Positions 23,949-37,200 of a stretch of DNA of 64,000 nucleotides are shown here, in pieces. Positions within the stretch are counted from its first letter, which is position 1, and each line of letters begins with the position of its first letter. Position numbers and translations under genes: made by a program. The stretch is from Melampsora larici-populina 98AG31 (Eukaryota > Basidiomycota > Pucciniomycetes > Pucciniales > Melampsoraceae), in NCBI RefSeq assembly GCF_000204055.1, contig NW_006768785.1, positions 1,145,756 through 1,209,755 of the forward strand. Reading direction: 5' to 3'. The notes under the pieces were generated by a model. It did not search any database and was not told the origin of the DNA. It worked only from the letters and a program-made list of their open reading frames with translations.

Positions 23949-25714
23949 TCACTTGAATGTTTTACCATCAGCGTACTCAAGTCCATCGAAGCTATATCAA
24001 AACAGATGCGTTCTAATATCGGTCAAACGATCCACGTCACATGTATGATCATTCAAAAGCTTACGTGTTGTCCCAGTTCCAGCAACCTTTGATGAAATCA
24101 AGGTCCTTCTTGAAGTCGAGGGGTTCAAACGCATAGCTTTCCCAATCAGGTGCAACATCAAAGACAGCCTTGAAGTCATTTCCTCGGATCATGTATGCAC
24201 CTTGGATCTTCGATGCATTGTTTTTACCATAGACACCGGCACTAAAGACCATTGAATTTTTGGTCAGCTAAGCCAGGAAAGATCAAGAACATCCACTTTA
24301 CAACTTACGAGCCGAAAAGGTACTTGCGCGAACCCTCCAATCGGTTGTGGAAACCTCCGATCAAGTTGGAAGACATGAAGACTTGAGTTAATTCCTCATT
24401 GTACTGATGCCATTGAACGTCACCAACAAAGACATCAGGTTAGCGTTGAACGCAAAAAGATCAAAAATGGACATCCAATCACTTGCCTTGTAAGAAACTT
24501 TCCAGAATGAGTATTCACTCAAGTCGATGTTGTCCTCGAGCCACTTCATGGCAACAGGGAATTCCGAGTTGGAGTATTGACGTTTCCATTCATCGAATGG
24601 GAAACATTTGGCAGGTCCTAAGGCCTCACAAGGGTGCTTGGCCTTGGGCTCAGCAGGTACTGCAGGCTCTTCTTCTTCGTCATCCTTCTTGGCCTTCTTC
24701 TCCGACTTGGGGGCAGCAGCAGCTACTGGTGCTTTCTCCTTCTTTGGTGGGCTGTACTCCACTCGCTTTGCAAGAAGTGTGATTTCACCACCTGCTGCAG
24801 ACAAGAAAGCAGGTTGGTGGGTGATTGTCTGGAAATGTCTGAACACGTTGGGGTATTTTGCCTTCCATGGGGCATCAAGGATAAAACCAGCGGCCCAAGA
24901 GAGGTGACTAGCCAAGAAGATATCGGCAAGTGTGATACGCTCTCCAACGAAGAAAGTGCGAGAGTGTAACAACTTGTCGAGGGTAGCGAAAAGACCGGCA
25001 GCCTTCTTTTCGGCGTTGGTGACGTTGACCTTGTTGTAAGGCTTGTTGTATGGTGCGAGAACCACGATTCTGTGAGAAAGATCGTTTGAATAGAGAGTCT
25101 TGAGCTTCATAGGACATATACGCAGTGCGAGTGTATACAAGAAACAACTTACTGCTCAGCTAGAGAGCCGACGAGCTCTGTGCTGAAGAAGAGAGACCAC
25201 TGGAGAACTTCAGCCTCTTGCTCCTTCGATTGACCCAACAATTTAGCCTTGGAGTTGATCGAGGCAAGGTACTGATCAAAAAGATTCCACGTCAGTCGGA
25301 TTCTACACGGTGAGTTTTGAAGCCAACTAAATCATGGCTTACATGAGCGATGGCAACAGATTCGGTGATGTTGATTCCAGGACCTTCGAGAGCAGGGATC
25401 TTTCCTTGACTGTGAGGGAATTTAGCAAAGTAAGCCTCATCGAGACCTTCTTTGGTAGCAAGGTTGATTGGAGAAAGCTTCAAGTCGATTCCTTCAAGTT
25501 GAGCCTGTTAAGTAAATTAAGATTTGATGAGTGAAGTTCCAAGAAGATTTGAATGATGAATTGAAGAATAGAAAGAGATATCCAACTCACAGCAACTAAA
25601 CAAGCTCGGGTTCGAGGGTTAGACTGATGAAAAGAAAAGTGAGCTAAAGAGACCGATTTCAAGATAGATCAAAGAAATCTTTCTAACCTCGGAACCGTAG
25701 AGAGTGAAGGACAT
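23949..25714 (-). CDS. EEF1G: Translation elongation factor 1B subunit gamma
   Basis: Eight exons: 25714-25688, 25623-25591, 25504-25343, 25271-25153, 25069-24487, 24403-24309, 24241-24065 and 23991-23949, giving 412 residues, the usual family length. eEF1B-gamma anchors the nucleotide-exchange complex that recycles eEF1A-GDP during translation. The N-terminal half is a GST-like domain: SNPRTRACLVA, then GKIPALEGP and ITESVAIAHYLASIN, then RTFFVGERITLADIFLASHL. A Lys/Ala/Glu-rich acidic linker follows (about 220-255). The conserved EF1G C-terminal domain comes last (CFPFDEWKRQYSN, MKWLEDN, SAGVYGKNNASKIQG, LDFIKGCWNWDN). The fifth intron starts with GC (24486; AAG|GCAAGT), a GC-AG intron. Divergently arranged with the complex I subunit gene, with 375 bp between starts. 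Confidence 0.95.
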
Positions 25715-26089
25715 GATGATTAAAGAAAAATGGGTTAATTGGAGATGGATGAATGAGTTATTGTTGTTGTGAAGTAGAAAGTTAAAGTGATCGATCGATT
25801 GACAACTTTAATGTGAAGGGGGAAGAAGCTGTTGACCAATACCCGCGACAAACCAGATTTGAAAAAAGTGGTCATCGGGTGACACACTGCGCAGCCGCAG
25901 CTCAGCAAATCACCTGGCTGTCATCGACTCTCCGTTCTCTCCCAGCTGAATATGTCACAGCTGGAATATTTCACATGCATGAAATCCAGCTTGAAGCCTT
26001 CGATCAACAATCAACATCAATCACCAAGCCAGAATCCAATCGAAAGCTCAACTCCAAGGAACTCCAAATTGAAATCAAATATAAAAACA
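25715..26089. promoter_or_regulatory. Shared divergent promoter region
   Basis: 375 bp between the EF1B-gamma start (minus) and the complex I subunit start (plus). It must contain both core promoters and 5' leaders. No specific factor site is claimed. Confidence 0.5.
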
Positions 26090-26642
26090 ATGTCAGCTGC
26101 TTCATTACCCAAACTCAATGTCCTAAGACGAACTCAGCAATACCTGGTAAGCTTCTATCTATTTCGAACTCATCTTCATAACCTTTGAAAATAAACCTGA
26201 TGGTCAAACTGATTTCTTGGTTCTCAAATCTTTCAATTCCCTTCCATTCTGACCAAATAGAGACGTCAAGCACATGAAAATCCTGCAATCTTTTGGTCTA
26301 TCGCTATCGGATCAGCAGGTGAAATTCAATTTGTTAACTTAAATTTGATCCAACTTGATCTACAGTTCAATCCTAAGGCTTTTGAAATCATCTCCTGGGT
26401 TGGATTTTAGGACCGGTCTTATTAGCCACCGTACCACCAATCCGACGTAATTATTTTGGTTATCGATCTCCTGAACCAATACCTGGTTCATACCCTCGTA
26501 AATCATTTATTTCTCTTCTATATAAAACGGTTTGTAATCCCAAAATTTTGCTTTGAATACTAAACCCTTTTTCTTTTGTTTGTAGTTCCTAACAGGTCAA
26601 GGGATAGTCAATTATCAGGATATGATGATTAAACGTTTTTGA
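26090..26642 (+). CDS. Mitochondrial complex I 9.5-kDa-type accessory subunit
   Basis: Four exons: 26090-26146, 26261-26318, 26411-26529 and 26586-26642, giving 96 residues. The order of motifs (QAHENPAIFWSIAIGSAGPV, then LLATVPPIRR, then SPEPIPGSYP) matches my recollection of the fungal NADH:ubiquinone oxidoreductase 9.5-kDa subunit (NI9M, NDUFA3-like). That is a single-span inner-membrane protein of the complex I membrane arm. The hydrophobic stretch FWSIAIGSAGPVLLATV is the predicted span. Rapid succession of three small introns (114, 92 and 56 bp) is typical of such fungal genes. Assignment rests on motif recall without a search. Confidence 0.75.
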
Positions 26643-27658
26643 GAGTTTCCTTTGTTTTTTTGTTATATATATACTTCAATTCGATACACCTACCCAATAC
26701 TTAGGTTTTTGTTTGATTAAAGTGGGTTTCTTTTTCTTTTTTTCTTGTGGGGTTTGAAATTCATTGAACTATCTTCAAAACCTGCTTGATACCTTGAGAT
26801 CATCCTTTACTTCAGGATGCGAAAAGAGCATTCTACGTGTACATCGTTTGTGCGAGTAACTCCCTCTTAGCGTTCCAGGACTATGATGTGTCAGACAAAT
26901 GGTAATCTGGCATGTGATCCATGTGGTGTGAGTGCAGTGGCCCGTAGCCATGACTGACCCTCATAGTTCCCACTCGATGGGAGTGAGTGAGAATAAATAA
27001 CCCGACCAAAGCTTGCGGTTGCGGTCATCTGGCGATTTGCACCTGAAGATCATAAGTCTAAAATACGGGATCAGTGAATGGACGGCTGATTGGCTTTGGG
27101 CCCCTTTGTCATATGTGAGCTCGATGAGGTTTTACAAAGCCTGTTCAACGACGCGTGACCTAGGCAAGCCAGCAAACCTCAATCAGATGAACGCAAAAGA
27201 TCATACAATTGGGTCATGAAGATATGATCGAGAAAAGTAGGTTTTTCCAACATTGAGAGTTTCATCAAAGAAAGTCAACTAAAAAACATTTAATGCAAAT
27301 CAAGGGGGAATAGAGAAGATCAAAGTAAAGAACCTGTGAGCATCAGTTTACACAGTCACTGTCAGCAAATCTGAAAGCGGTAGAAGAACAAATCAGTTAT
27401 GACTAAACTTGCCCTGATTGACCATGAACTTTGAATGCTGATTGAGTAAGATCAACTCCGCAAGAGAAAGACAGCACAGTTAAATTAGTCAGATTGGATT
27501 GGATGAAAAAAGATTGCAAAGGGTCTGACTAACTCCTGAAGTTGATGACCAGAATATTTAATAAGCAGCTGAGCAGAGCTAGAATACGATTGCTTTATAA
27601 GATTTTTGTTTATTGAGTTGAATCCAATCAAAGATACTCTACTGTGTTCTAGTCGAAG
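26643..27658. other. Intergenic, nothing recognised
   Basis: About 1 kb between the complex I subunit and the DUF2235 gene. It contains the 3' end of one gene and the promoter of the next. No repeat or ORF of substance. Confidence 0.5.
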
Positions 27659-29921
27659 ATGTTTAACTATCCAAATCGAAACCAACAAACCAAGAAGCGA
27701 TCCAATTCTTCTCAATCTGATTCCCAAAAACCAAAGTCAACTTCATTTCATTCGATTTCTAATCATCATCCAACCAATCCCAATACAAGAAACACATTTA
27801 AAAGATTGATCTTATTATCTGATGGTAAGATTCCTCGTCTCTGATGAACTTCATTGTGAATATTCATATTGGATTCTATGAATTTCAAAAGGTACTTGGA
27901 ATTCAGCTTATCACACAGATGGAGTTCATGAGTTAACAAATGTCACCAGATTAAGTAAGTAAGCATCTCTTCACTCAATCTTACCTTCTTACATAACTAA
28001 TGATATCTTTTGATTCGGGTTAGCTCGATCGATATTGGCAGAAGACTTCTCGAGTTCTCCTTATATTCCTCAAGTTGTGTTTTATCAAACTGGTTTAGGT
28101 TGGTCTCTATTTTGACTTCTTTACGTACCAATTGATATCAATCAGTCTTTAATGGGTCTTGATTGACTTCTTGATCTTCAAGGTACTTCGGGTGATTTTA
28201 GTGTAAGTTTGAAACATCTTGCCATAGGTTTTTATCTTGATCGTATCCAATTTTTGAAATCTATAATATCTCATTGTACATAGTTGGACTTGAAATCTGG
28301 TGTTACTGGCTACGGAATGATTGATAAGATCAAAGAGTCATACGCTTTCATCGTTTATAATTGGTTACCAGGAGATGAAATCTTGTAAGTCTGATTCTCT
28401 TTTACAATGATTTGGAAAGGTTTTTTGAAAGATGAAGATTTCCTAGGCTTTTTGGATTTTCTCGTGGTGCATTTATTGCTAGGATGATAGGTGCATTGAT
28501 AGATGATGTAGGGATTTTAGATTCAACTGAGATGGATAGTTTTTATGATATCTTTCAAGCTTATGTAGCTCTTGGCAATAATGATTCTCATAAACAATTA
28601 GAAGCAAATCAATTTCTTTCTCTTTATAGGACTGGTGGTTCGAAAGCTACTAGACCTATGCCGAAAGGAACTCTTAAATGTATTGGTGTTTGGGATACAG
28701 TGGGTGCTCTTGGAATACGTTAGTCTTTTCTACGCTTATATTATAGAAAATTGTCTCTTTTTTCTTAATTCTTTCGTTATTTATTTTTTGGAAAAGCTCT
28801 CTTTACAAATCGTTCATCCGATCCGCATTGTCTGGGATTCGTGGATACTCAGTTAGGTAAACATGTTCAATACGCCTTTCATGCACTTGGTAAGCAGCCA
28901 TTTTCCTGATTCATCAAAAAACTATCTTAAATTTATTTGATATATTGCTGATCTCTTTTATCACTATACATATGTATTTGAAAGCAATCCATGAAACACG
29001 AGAAGACTTTCTTCCCACCAAGTGGCAACAACCTCCAGAACAACGTCAGGCAGGACAAATCTTGAAACAGGTCTGGTTCCCTGGATCTCATAGTGATGTT
29101 GGAGGTGGTTATGCTGAGCATGATTTGGCTGATTTGGCATTAATCTGGATGGTGGTAAGCCCTTGTGATGATTGTCTTGCGAGTTATCAATGTCGATTGA
29201 ACTCATTTTAATGGTTCTTTGTTTGATAACCAGGCAAATTTAATCGAATATGGATTACTTGCTATTGATACTGAGTTTATTTTCGCAATTCCCGCGCCAA
29301 AATTTGGTTGGGGACAAATGGAACCACACAAGTGAGTTTGAGATCATGGTTTCTTGAACAATCTTTGGATTAAGTTAGGTGAAATGAAAGTTTTTGTTTC
29401 TGATTGATGAACCGTTTTTTTGTTTCGAAAGTCCAAGAGAAGATTTTCCAGCTTCATTAAGTTATTCAACCATTCGAAAACTTCCTAAACGTTCAAAAGA
29501 AGTCATTCTTACACAAGAAAGGTTTCATTCTTCAATTATTTCAAGAAACGATTTAGATGAAGATTTAAAGAAGACATTAGAACGATCACCCGATTTGATT
29601 ACTAATCTTTTACCATTAGAGATTGAAATGAAAGCGAGATGGACACGAGAATGTGGAAAGCAGAGATCTCAATTCTGTGAGATTAGAGAAGAAGTTTTAG
29701 ATTTGAGTAGTAATCATCATCATCATCATTCTAATCAAAGACATTCGATTCTTGAAGAAGTTGAAGACTCTGGTCAACTAGGTAGTAAAGAATTGGACGG
29801 GAAGGTTATTAATACTACCACGACTACTGTTACTAGTAATTCAAAGTTTGGGTTCTTGAGGTTTGCGAAATTGAAACTCTGGAGAGGTCAAAGCCTAGGA
29901 TCGATTTTTTCTTTTCTTTGA
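27659..29921 (+). CDS. DUF2235 alpha/beta hydrolase-like protein
   Basis: Ten exons: 27659-27824, 27892-27954, 28024-28098, 28183-28202, 28284-28384, 28447-28718, 28797-28889, 28985-29154, 29234-29331 and 29432-29921. All junctions are GT-AG and the frame closes to 460 residues. Diagnostic blocks in order: LILLSDGTWNS, TNVTRL, VFYQTGLGT, the nucleophile elbow LFGFSRGAF (Ser near residue 92), CIGVWDTVGALGIP, HALAIHETREDF, and WFPGSHSDVGGGY carrying the family's Asp/His region. DUF2235 proteins are predicted serine hydrolases; bacterial relatives include phospholipase effectors, and fungal members are mostly uncharacterised. No signal peptide or membrane span is seen. The C-terminal ~100 residues include a short His run and have no clear homology. 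Exon 4 is only 20 nt. Confidence 0.9.
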
Positions 29922-30278
29922 TCAGGAATTGATTTTTATCAAGTTTATTGGATATTGAAAGATTGAAAGGTTTACCTTTTTCATTTTATTTTTTGATATC
30001 ACAATATTTTGAAACTTAATTGTATGAATAAGTTTTTTGTAAATACATATGCAGTGCTTTGTACTTTTATGATACACACGTAATGAAAGAATTGGACGAT
30101 CTGTTTGTAATTTTTTTTTCGCAATGTTGAGTGAGTTGTAGATGTGAGATTCGGTTAGTATTTTTTGAACATGTTTGTAAGCAGAAGAATCTTGTAGCTG
30201 TGTTTCCTTGGTACTTACAATCTTTAGGATCATGATCATGAGTTAAAAGCAAATGTTGAGAAATTCGTTGATAACTAA

Positions 30279-30919
30279 TCAATTGGGTTCGAAAACTTCG
30301 AGAGGCCAAAACCGAGTAGTCATGTAACAGGCCAAAGGTGTCCATGTCAGAACGTTGATTCGAGGCTGCCCATCATAAGAGATTCGACGTTGTAATGCGT
30401 CTTCTTGGGCCTGTTGCGCCATACGAGCTCGAACCGCCAGTTGAACAACAACCCATAGCGGAAGGACGTGCATTGGGTCATTTGGGCGGGATCGGAATAA
30501 CCCCTTCCGAGATAGACGCTGGAAGGTCCTAACGATACATAGAAGGATTGAGCAAAAAATCAGACGAGAAACATAAACACCCAAACATGATGATGCAAGT
30601 TGAACTTACATGTGCAAGATAGAAGCAATGCTCTATTTCCAAACGGGCGCTACGGTGATGGAAGATGAATGAGTATCAGGAAGAAAGTTGTGGAGGAGGC
30701 TCAGTAGAGCTCCGTCTGAAAGTTGGTCAAAAGGTTTCGGGTCTGTGAGCAACTGACGGGAGTACAGTCAGCTGCGGGGTCAATCCGGGTCAACGGGGCA
30801 ACGGGATATGCAAAATCTCTGTGATACCTCCCGTTGAAATATCCTCGGACAACTTCCATAGTATTCATGCGCTTATTCAGGTGGCGAAATCCTTCGTCCG
30901 TCAAAACGTCGCCCAGTCC
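30279..30919 (-). CDS. Uncharacterised ORF pair, possibly one disrupted gene
   Basis: Two minus-strand frames. The first (from an AG acceptor, 30919 down to 30701) encodes GLGDVLTDEGFRHLNKRMN onward and ends in a stop with no usable GT donor before it. The second (about 30651-30612 plus 30535-30279, with a GTAAGT donor between) encodes ARLEIEHCFYLAH, then RTFQRLSRKGLF, and ends MTTRFWPLEVFEPN. Both read like real protein, but I could not join them with canonical signals or find a start. It may be a decayed gene or contain a non-canonical intron. It lies 570 bp left of the large DNA transposon. Family not recognised. Confidence 0.3.
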
Positions 30920-32015
30920 CTATTGATATAGTGAAAGAGGAAGGAACTAGGATTGTTGCCTTGCATCGAAGTTGAACAAACGACAAAAGAAGACTAAATA
31001 GAAAGTCAACTTAAAAAAAAAGATACAAGGAACTCATCAGATCTCAAATCGACGATTCAGTTTTAAACAGTCGAATATATAGAAAAGCTTGTGGAAGCAA
31101 CACTAGTCAAGATCATTCAGTCGTGCTTTGATCATCTATGGAACTAAATTTGATAACGTCATCATCACACATGTTGGAGCTCGTTGGAGTTCATGAGTCA
31201 TGACTTCTTGGGTTTGATCGGCTGAGTTGGTAAGCTGCAACAGGCTTCTTTATTAGGAGTCTGGGTTGCTTATGACTTCTTGGTGGTAGGATTACTATTA
31301 CTATAGCCAGAAGTTTCAAAAAGAAGGTTTCTTTACTGGAGGGAAGTAGAAAGAACTGTGAAAGCCATAATGAATAATATCAGTTCACTAGAATTCACTT
31401 GTAGTTGATGATCTTGCATCGGATTCTTTTACTTTTACAGCTAAATCTTCTGATATACTCTTCATGATGATATTGATCAGGAAAGTTACACCACCGGGGG
31501 CTCGTGACTGTCCAGAGGCGGTCACGGACGCCCGCCCCCAGGCGGTCACCCCCTCCGCGAAGCAGGGCGGTCATCGGGTGGTCAGTGAGTTGACCGCCCA
31601 TGGGTGACCTCCAGGCGCGCCAGCCACTTGAGCGATACCCAGCGTGCCACCGCCCATTGATTGTGTGCTCCCCGGTAGAAGGCCGTCGGGGTGCTCGTTC
31701 GGCCGGCGTCAGGCCGCCAAGGGTGTTTCCCAATGCAGCCGACAGGATTCAATTCTCGCATTGGGGGCAGACGGACTGGGGTACTGGGTGGTTCGCAATG
31801 ATGAGAGTTACGCTGGCTGGAGGCATGAAAGCCTGTGCATTCCGCAGATTTTGTTCCCAAACACGTACGGGATGTACAGACAAGTTGTAATATATCATAT
31901 AATGGAAGTAGAAATTTTGTTGAAGCGAGCTCGTTTCCTATCAACAAGAGTGAAATAATGAGATGAAAACGCGGAAAACAAGTGCATCCTCTCGCTATGG
32001 CTATGAAGTACTCGG

Positions 32016-33802
32016 TCAATCATCCAGAGCCATAGGGCCCGCTCCTTCCAAAACCTGCATTTTTTCCCTGATCTCCTCATCAGACGGTAAGTCAAAAGTG
32101 ACCCCTACGTCAACGTCTACAAAGTACCCTTTCCCATCAAAAGTGGCGCGATCTTTGTCGTAAATGATCTTGTAGAACCTGGATAAACAATATACACCTC
32201 CAAGTTTTGATCAGCGTGCATCTTGCGCATCAGTCCGCATATAAAAAACTTACGCGGAAGCATACAAAGGCTCCTCCTGTGCCAATAGGTGCAGCTGGCT
32301 GTCCACTCGGTGCCAGATATTGGCTGTGCCCCCGCCGGCTCGAACTGATTGAAAGATGCGAATCGCCTCACGTCGCTAGTGTCAGAACCATCAAATTGTC
32401 GTCAGTGATGACAACGAGATGATCACCGCGGAAAACAAAAGGTGCTTACGAGGTACGCGATACGGACTTGTTGAGTCCACGCCGTTTGAGCCCACAAGGT
32501 ATCCACATCGCGATGTTCTTCGGTCCTATTGCAATGTTTCGCAATCTGAACAAGGGGTGCTTGCGTCAGTAGTGTGTTGAAAGAAAAATGATAAAAACAA
32601 AGCACCCAATTGGAAACACCCCAGTCACTTACTCGATGAGCAAGCCTCTTCAAGCTGGGGACCGTGCTGCCCTCGTTTTTGCGAATGTTATGCAACACCT
32701 GTTGCATAACATCTGTCAGTAACTTCGACAGGACAATGAGACAGGAAGAGTGAGAGGACTCACTTCTTTGTGGAGACGTTCACGGGCGTGTTTACCCGCG
32801 TCCTTCACCAGTGTCGTGTACCGTTGGGTGGCCGCAACATCTTGAATGCCATTGACCACCGGGGGCAGTTGAGGAGTCGCCCAATCGCCAGGAATCTCTC
32901 TAATCTTTCTCTGTAGGTGTGATGTCAGAGCGCGAGAGTAGGGCCAAAGAGTGATAGTAGTTTGCTTACCTTGATGGTGTTAAAGAGGGAGTGAACTATC
33001 ACGTCACCATTTGGTGACTCGAGTGCCGTATAACTGGCGATCTCGGCCAGTGACACACAGTCATAGGCGAAATGATACACCCGATCCTGTTTTGAAAGAT
33101 AGGCATCACCATCAATGACACACAAAACGGTAATCAATTGAGAAGGGGTAAGCTTACTTTGACCTCGTTGGAGTAATTCCAAGGTTCCGGCGCGCTTGGT
33201 GGGCCAGGCAAGGTGTTTGATGCCGCAGGTGGCTGAACAACCACTGGGCCATTTGCCCGTAGTGCATCCACCGCATCAGTGGCTTGGTCAAGCTTATTTG
33301 ACACAGTGATAAACTTTTGGTCAAGCTTGTCTGACACAGACGCGAGATCCTCATCAACCTTATTGGTGAGGGTTGCGATCTCTTCCTCGACGCGGAGAGC
33401 CATAGTCGAGAGCTCCTGGTGGATGTGGTCAGACAGCACTATCATCTCGCGCTCGACTTTTGAGATCGCTGCCAAGATTCGATCGGTAGCTGCCCCATCA
33501 CGGGAACCGGCGTCGTTTCCAAGCTGTTAACGGGAGTACGGATATCAGTAGAAGCAGCCGATGGGGCGGCACACGACATTGGTTTGAGGGCGAGATCGGT
33601 TGAGACTTACACCCTCATTGGTCCCCCCATTGAGGCCACGTTGGGCACGCGCGAGTGCCGTAGCGCCTAAAGAGGGAGTTCCTTGAGGCACGGGTCATTT
33701 CCAAAACAATCAAGAACGGAAAGGAATGGTTACGGAAGGCTTACTGGGAACCCTTGGGGTCGATAGGGAGTACGGTTGGGCACGGGATGTTTGAGAAGAC
33801 AT
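32016..33802 (-). CDS. Transposon accessory protein with coiled coil
   Basis: Multi-exon minus-strand gene inside the 31.5-39.4 kb element. It starts MSSQTSRAQPYSLSTPRVPS at 33802, where a GTAAGC donor follows. Later exons encode a coiled coil (EEEIATLTNKVDEDLASVSD, then SNKLDQATDAVDALRANG) near 33250-33450, a block DRVYHFAYDCVSLAEIASYT (about 33090-33020), RYTTLVKDAGKHARERLHKE (about 32820), IAKHCNRTEEHRDVDTLW (about 32540), and the C-terminus ending EGAGPMALDD with stop at 32016. Exon edges were not all resolved. No enzymatic motif was recognised. It is probably the element's second ORF, of unknown role. Confidence 0.5.
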
Positions 33803-34252
33803 GCTGCAAACTAAACGATGTTCGATTATGGAGCCGTAGAAAGTGGATAATTTGAAAGTGAGTCTTAGATGACTTTCGAAATACAGAGGAAGAGAGAGCA
33901 GTTGAGGCGAGTGCAATTGTTGAACTCGCTCAAAAATCAATGAGGTGTTTTAAAGGAGAATTAAAGGTGAAGCTGTCTAAGAAGGACAACGGCGCGGCAC
34001 CTGGCTCACGCGTCAAACCAGGGGTGAAGACCCCGGCTTGAAGCTGATTGGTCGACGGCCCAGGGGGCCCTCGCGCTGGTCCACACGCGAGCCTGCTCCA
34101 AGATTATTTCCTTGAAAGGAAATAATCTTGGAGCAGACCAAAGGAATTTTGCAAAAACATTCAAACACAATGTTTTGCAAAGTGCTCAGTGGCATTGGCA
34201 CGCGGAAGAACAAGATTGCATTGCAAGTTGGAACTTTTCAAGAGCAAACCGA

Positions 34253-37200
34253 TCAATCGGATGCTGATTCTGAGTCTAATTCAGCCGGTGTCTGTTTTCC
34301 CTTCCCTTTAGGTACCCTCTTTTTCCGTGGTTTCACCGGGACAGATCGCCAAATGTGTAAACCTTGTTTCAGGGCTTCCAACCACTCAGCAGCAGTCTGC
34401 CTTCGAGTGCCCAAGTTCGCCACCTCGCGATGTACCTCAGCCGAGTAATGGCTTGCACTGTTGAGGATATAGTGGTCCGTTTGTTGATGGCTGACACTAC
34501 TGACTGAGGTAGTGGTATCTTTCCTTTCGAGCCTTTGTTTGTGTCCATCAATTACTGAGCACAACGAGCGATGGCAGTTATGTTGTACGTTTAACAGACA
34601 GGCAATGTCCTGCGGACACACGGTCAGTGAGAACTCCCAAAACACTGGCAGGATGGAGACCCAAAGACTGACTGATAATTTCACCCATACTTGATGTTGT
34701 GTCCTGACAAGTTCGCGCATCCCATAAAAAGGCGATATCGGTCCCTTTTGAATGTCTTGCAGGAGAATGACGGTTGAGCTGGCGCTTACTCCTTCCGGTT
34801 TCCACATGGCCACGACTTGCCCCACGGAGTGACCTCGCGCATTCTTTGGACAGTGTCCCTGTTAGTGTGTTGTTGAAACAGGTGGCGAGAAGGAAGACTA
34901 TCTAACCTTAACAAAGTCTTTCTTCTCGACCACTTGTCCGTTGCGCAATGTGACAGATGAGTGTTGTAGCCACACCACCCCGGGCGCTTCGCTAAGCAGA
35001 TACACAGGCACTTGCTCGTGTTCTGCCCTTTCATGACGCGCTGCAAGAGATTCAAGGTCAGTGGCAGCCGATGTAAGTGAAAGACTCCATACTTACGTCC
35101 CACCGCGAACACAGACACCCAATCGAGTTTGGGATTGAGTCCAAACGCCTGAGATACTTCCGGCATGGTCTTCAGAAGTCCTTGCACTTTGGGACCTGCT
35201 GAAACCCGAGCTTGGAGCTCTTTGTCGACAAAGCTGTTCCCTGAAAGGAGAGCTCGCATGAGTTGATAATTATTGAAGGTGTTTGCGATATCTCGACCGG
35301 GGCTCATGCGGTTTGAATGGACTGAAGCGGCACGTAGAACCGCATTGTAACTCTCGAATTTCTCGGTCATGAATAATGACGGCGGTCCAAATCGTGCGAT
35401 GGAGTCTTTCAAGTGCGTCAACATATGGAACTTGGGCTTGTTAACCCACTGAGCCGAAGTCATAATAAGCTGATAGTAAAAAACTAGAATCGCCTCTTCC
35501 ATGTCTTGCAGGTAATTATCCATATGCACAATTTCGGTCTGGAAAACATGAGATCCTAGAAGGCACAACGATGTCCAAAGGTGCCGTTTGTTGCTGGGGA
35601 TATGGTCAAATAATACAAAGGGGACTGTTTGAAGGACCGTCCGGAACTCCTTTCCGACGAGGCTCTGGTAAAAATTAATGAGAGTAGTTGGCTGTATAGG
35701 CGGGATCTTCAAACCCTTCGTGTTGAAATCCCTCCACCGCGCCGAGAGTTCGCGGTAACGTGATGAGCCGGGTTTCAGAATTCCGAGCGACTTCATAGTA
35801 TCTCTGAAGAGGTATTTTGCAATACCCAGTAGAAGAACATGCAAAGTCTCAATGGGAGTATCCTGATGCCCATTGAAACCTGTGATGACTCGGTCAGACA
35901 GGATGTTCGTACACATGGAAGATATTGAACACCGTGAACAAACCTTTTAACCTCAACATGGGGTTAAACAACCGCTCGCCCAGTTGGTCATTCAAACCTT
36001 CACAAAGCTGGTGCACATCACAGGTCTCAGGCGAGTCGTAAGCCAGGTGAACCTTTTTGATGAAGTAATCGAGCACCGAATCGCGAAATCCGTACTTTCG
36101 AGCTTCACTCTCAACCGCGGTTTTGCTGTGCGGCATCTGTGCCATTGCCCAGATGTCGTGAGCGCGAGCGCGAGTGACCTCCCAATCCCTTTGGGGCAAA
36201 GAGAACTGCAGTTGCCGCGACTGATTCGTCAGTCACATGTGTGTGTAAGAAGCAGGGTGACATAGAGAACCAGCGAAATGACCAACCTGTTCGCCATCTA
36301 AATCGACGCCGATGAAATCAGAAACGTACTGTTCTGTTTTCTTCTCAATCATCTGGCCAACTTGCAAGTCACATATGCGACACGGCGTTAAAGTATTAGC
36401 TGGATTGGTTGTATTGGTTGTATTGCTGATTTCAGCGTGCATCGGGGAATCGCCCAAGTGGAATAGAACCACGACCATAACCAGGACTTCACTACCACTG
36501 ACGTGGTCGTAAGCAAAAAAACCGTTGGCACTGTGGTCACTGGGCCAAGAAAGAGCCAGAGGTCAAACTTGTTTATGAATCCACTGTTTGAAGAGGTAAT
36601 TCAAGTAATGCTTACTTGATATCATCAACAGCCTCGTCCAGTAGTTCCAGCGCGGAGGCACAGTTCGAAGTGGCCAGGAAATGGATATTGTACTCCTGGT
36701 TGGTCATCCTTGGAGGTAGGCCGGCGAGGGTAAAAAAAACACTCATGTGTTTATTCCATTTCTTCCCGACATTCCCGGAAGTATCGTCAGAGTACAAGCT
36801 GATTGGGATGTGCTTGATGACACGACCTTGGGCTTGCTCACGCCAAGGATTGGTCATCGGTAAAGGCCGATGCCCGATTGGCGAGTCTTCTAAATGAAAG
36901 ACATCATCAGGCCGGACGTTAAAGGCCACCACACAAACATAACATAACATGGTTAAAAAAGGGCCCACGAGATATATGACCCCCACAGCAATCAGCAAGG
37001 GCCGTGCCGTCTTCTAAGATGATGTTGGCGGTTCCTCGCCAGAAATCCTTCACATCAATTGTTTGGAAATCCATCGAGTCAAAACAAGGTTCGGCCGGGA
37101 TGCACAACTTGAGCAGTAATGGGTGTTCTGGATCCTCTTGAACGCTCGCCGGGAGGCATTTGGCCAGGGTCTTTCCATGTTGCTGATAAAAAAACGCCGG

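Noticed and set aside
24404..24486. Continuation of the EF1B-gamma frame through SDWMSIFDLFAFNAN
   Set aside because: It is the in-frame reading of a GC-AG intron and lacks conservation with the family.
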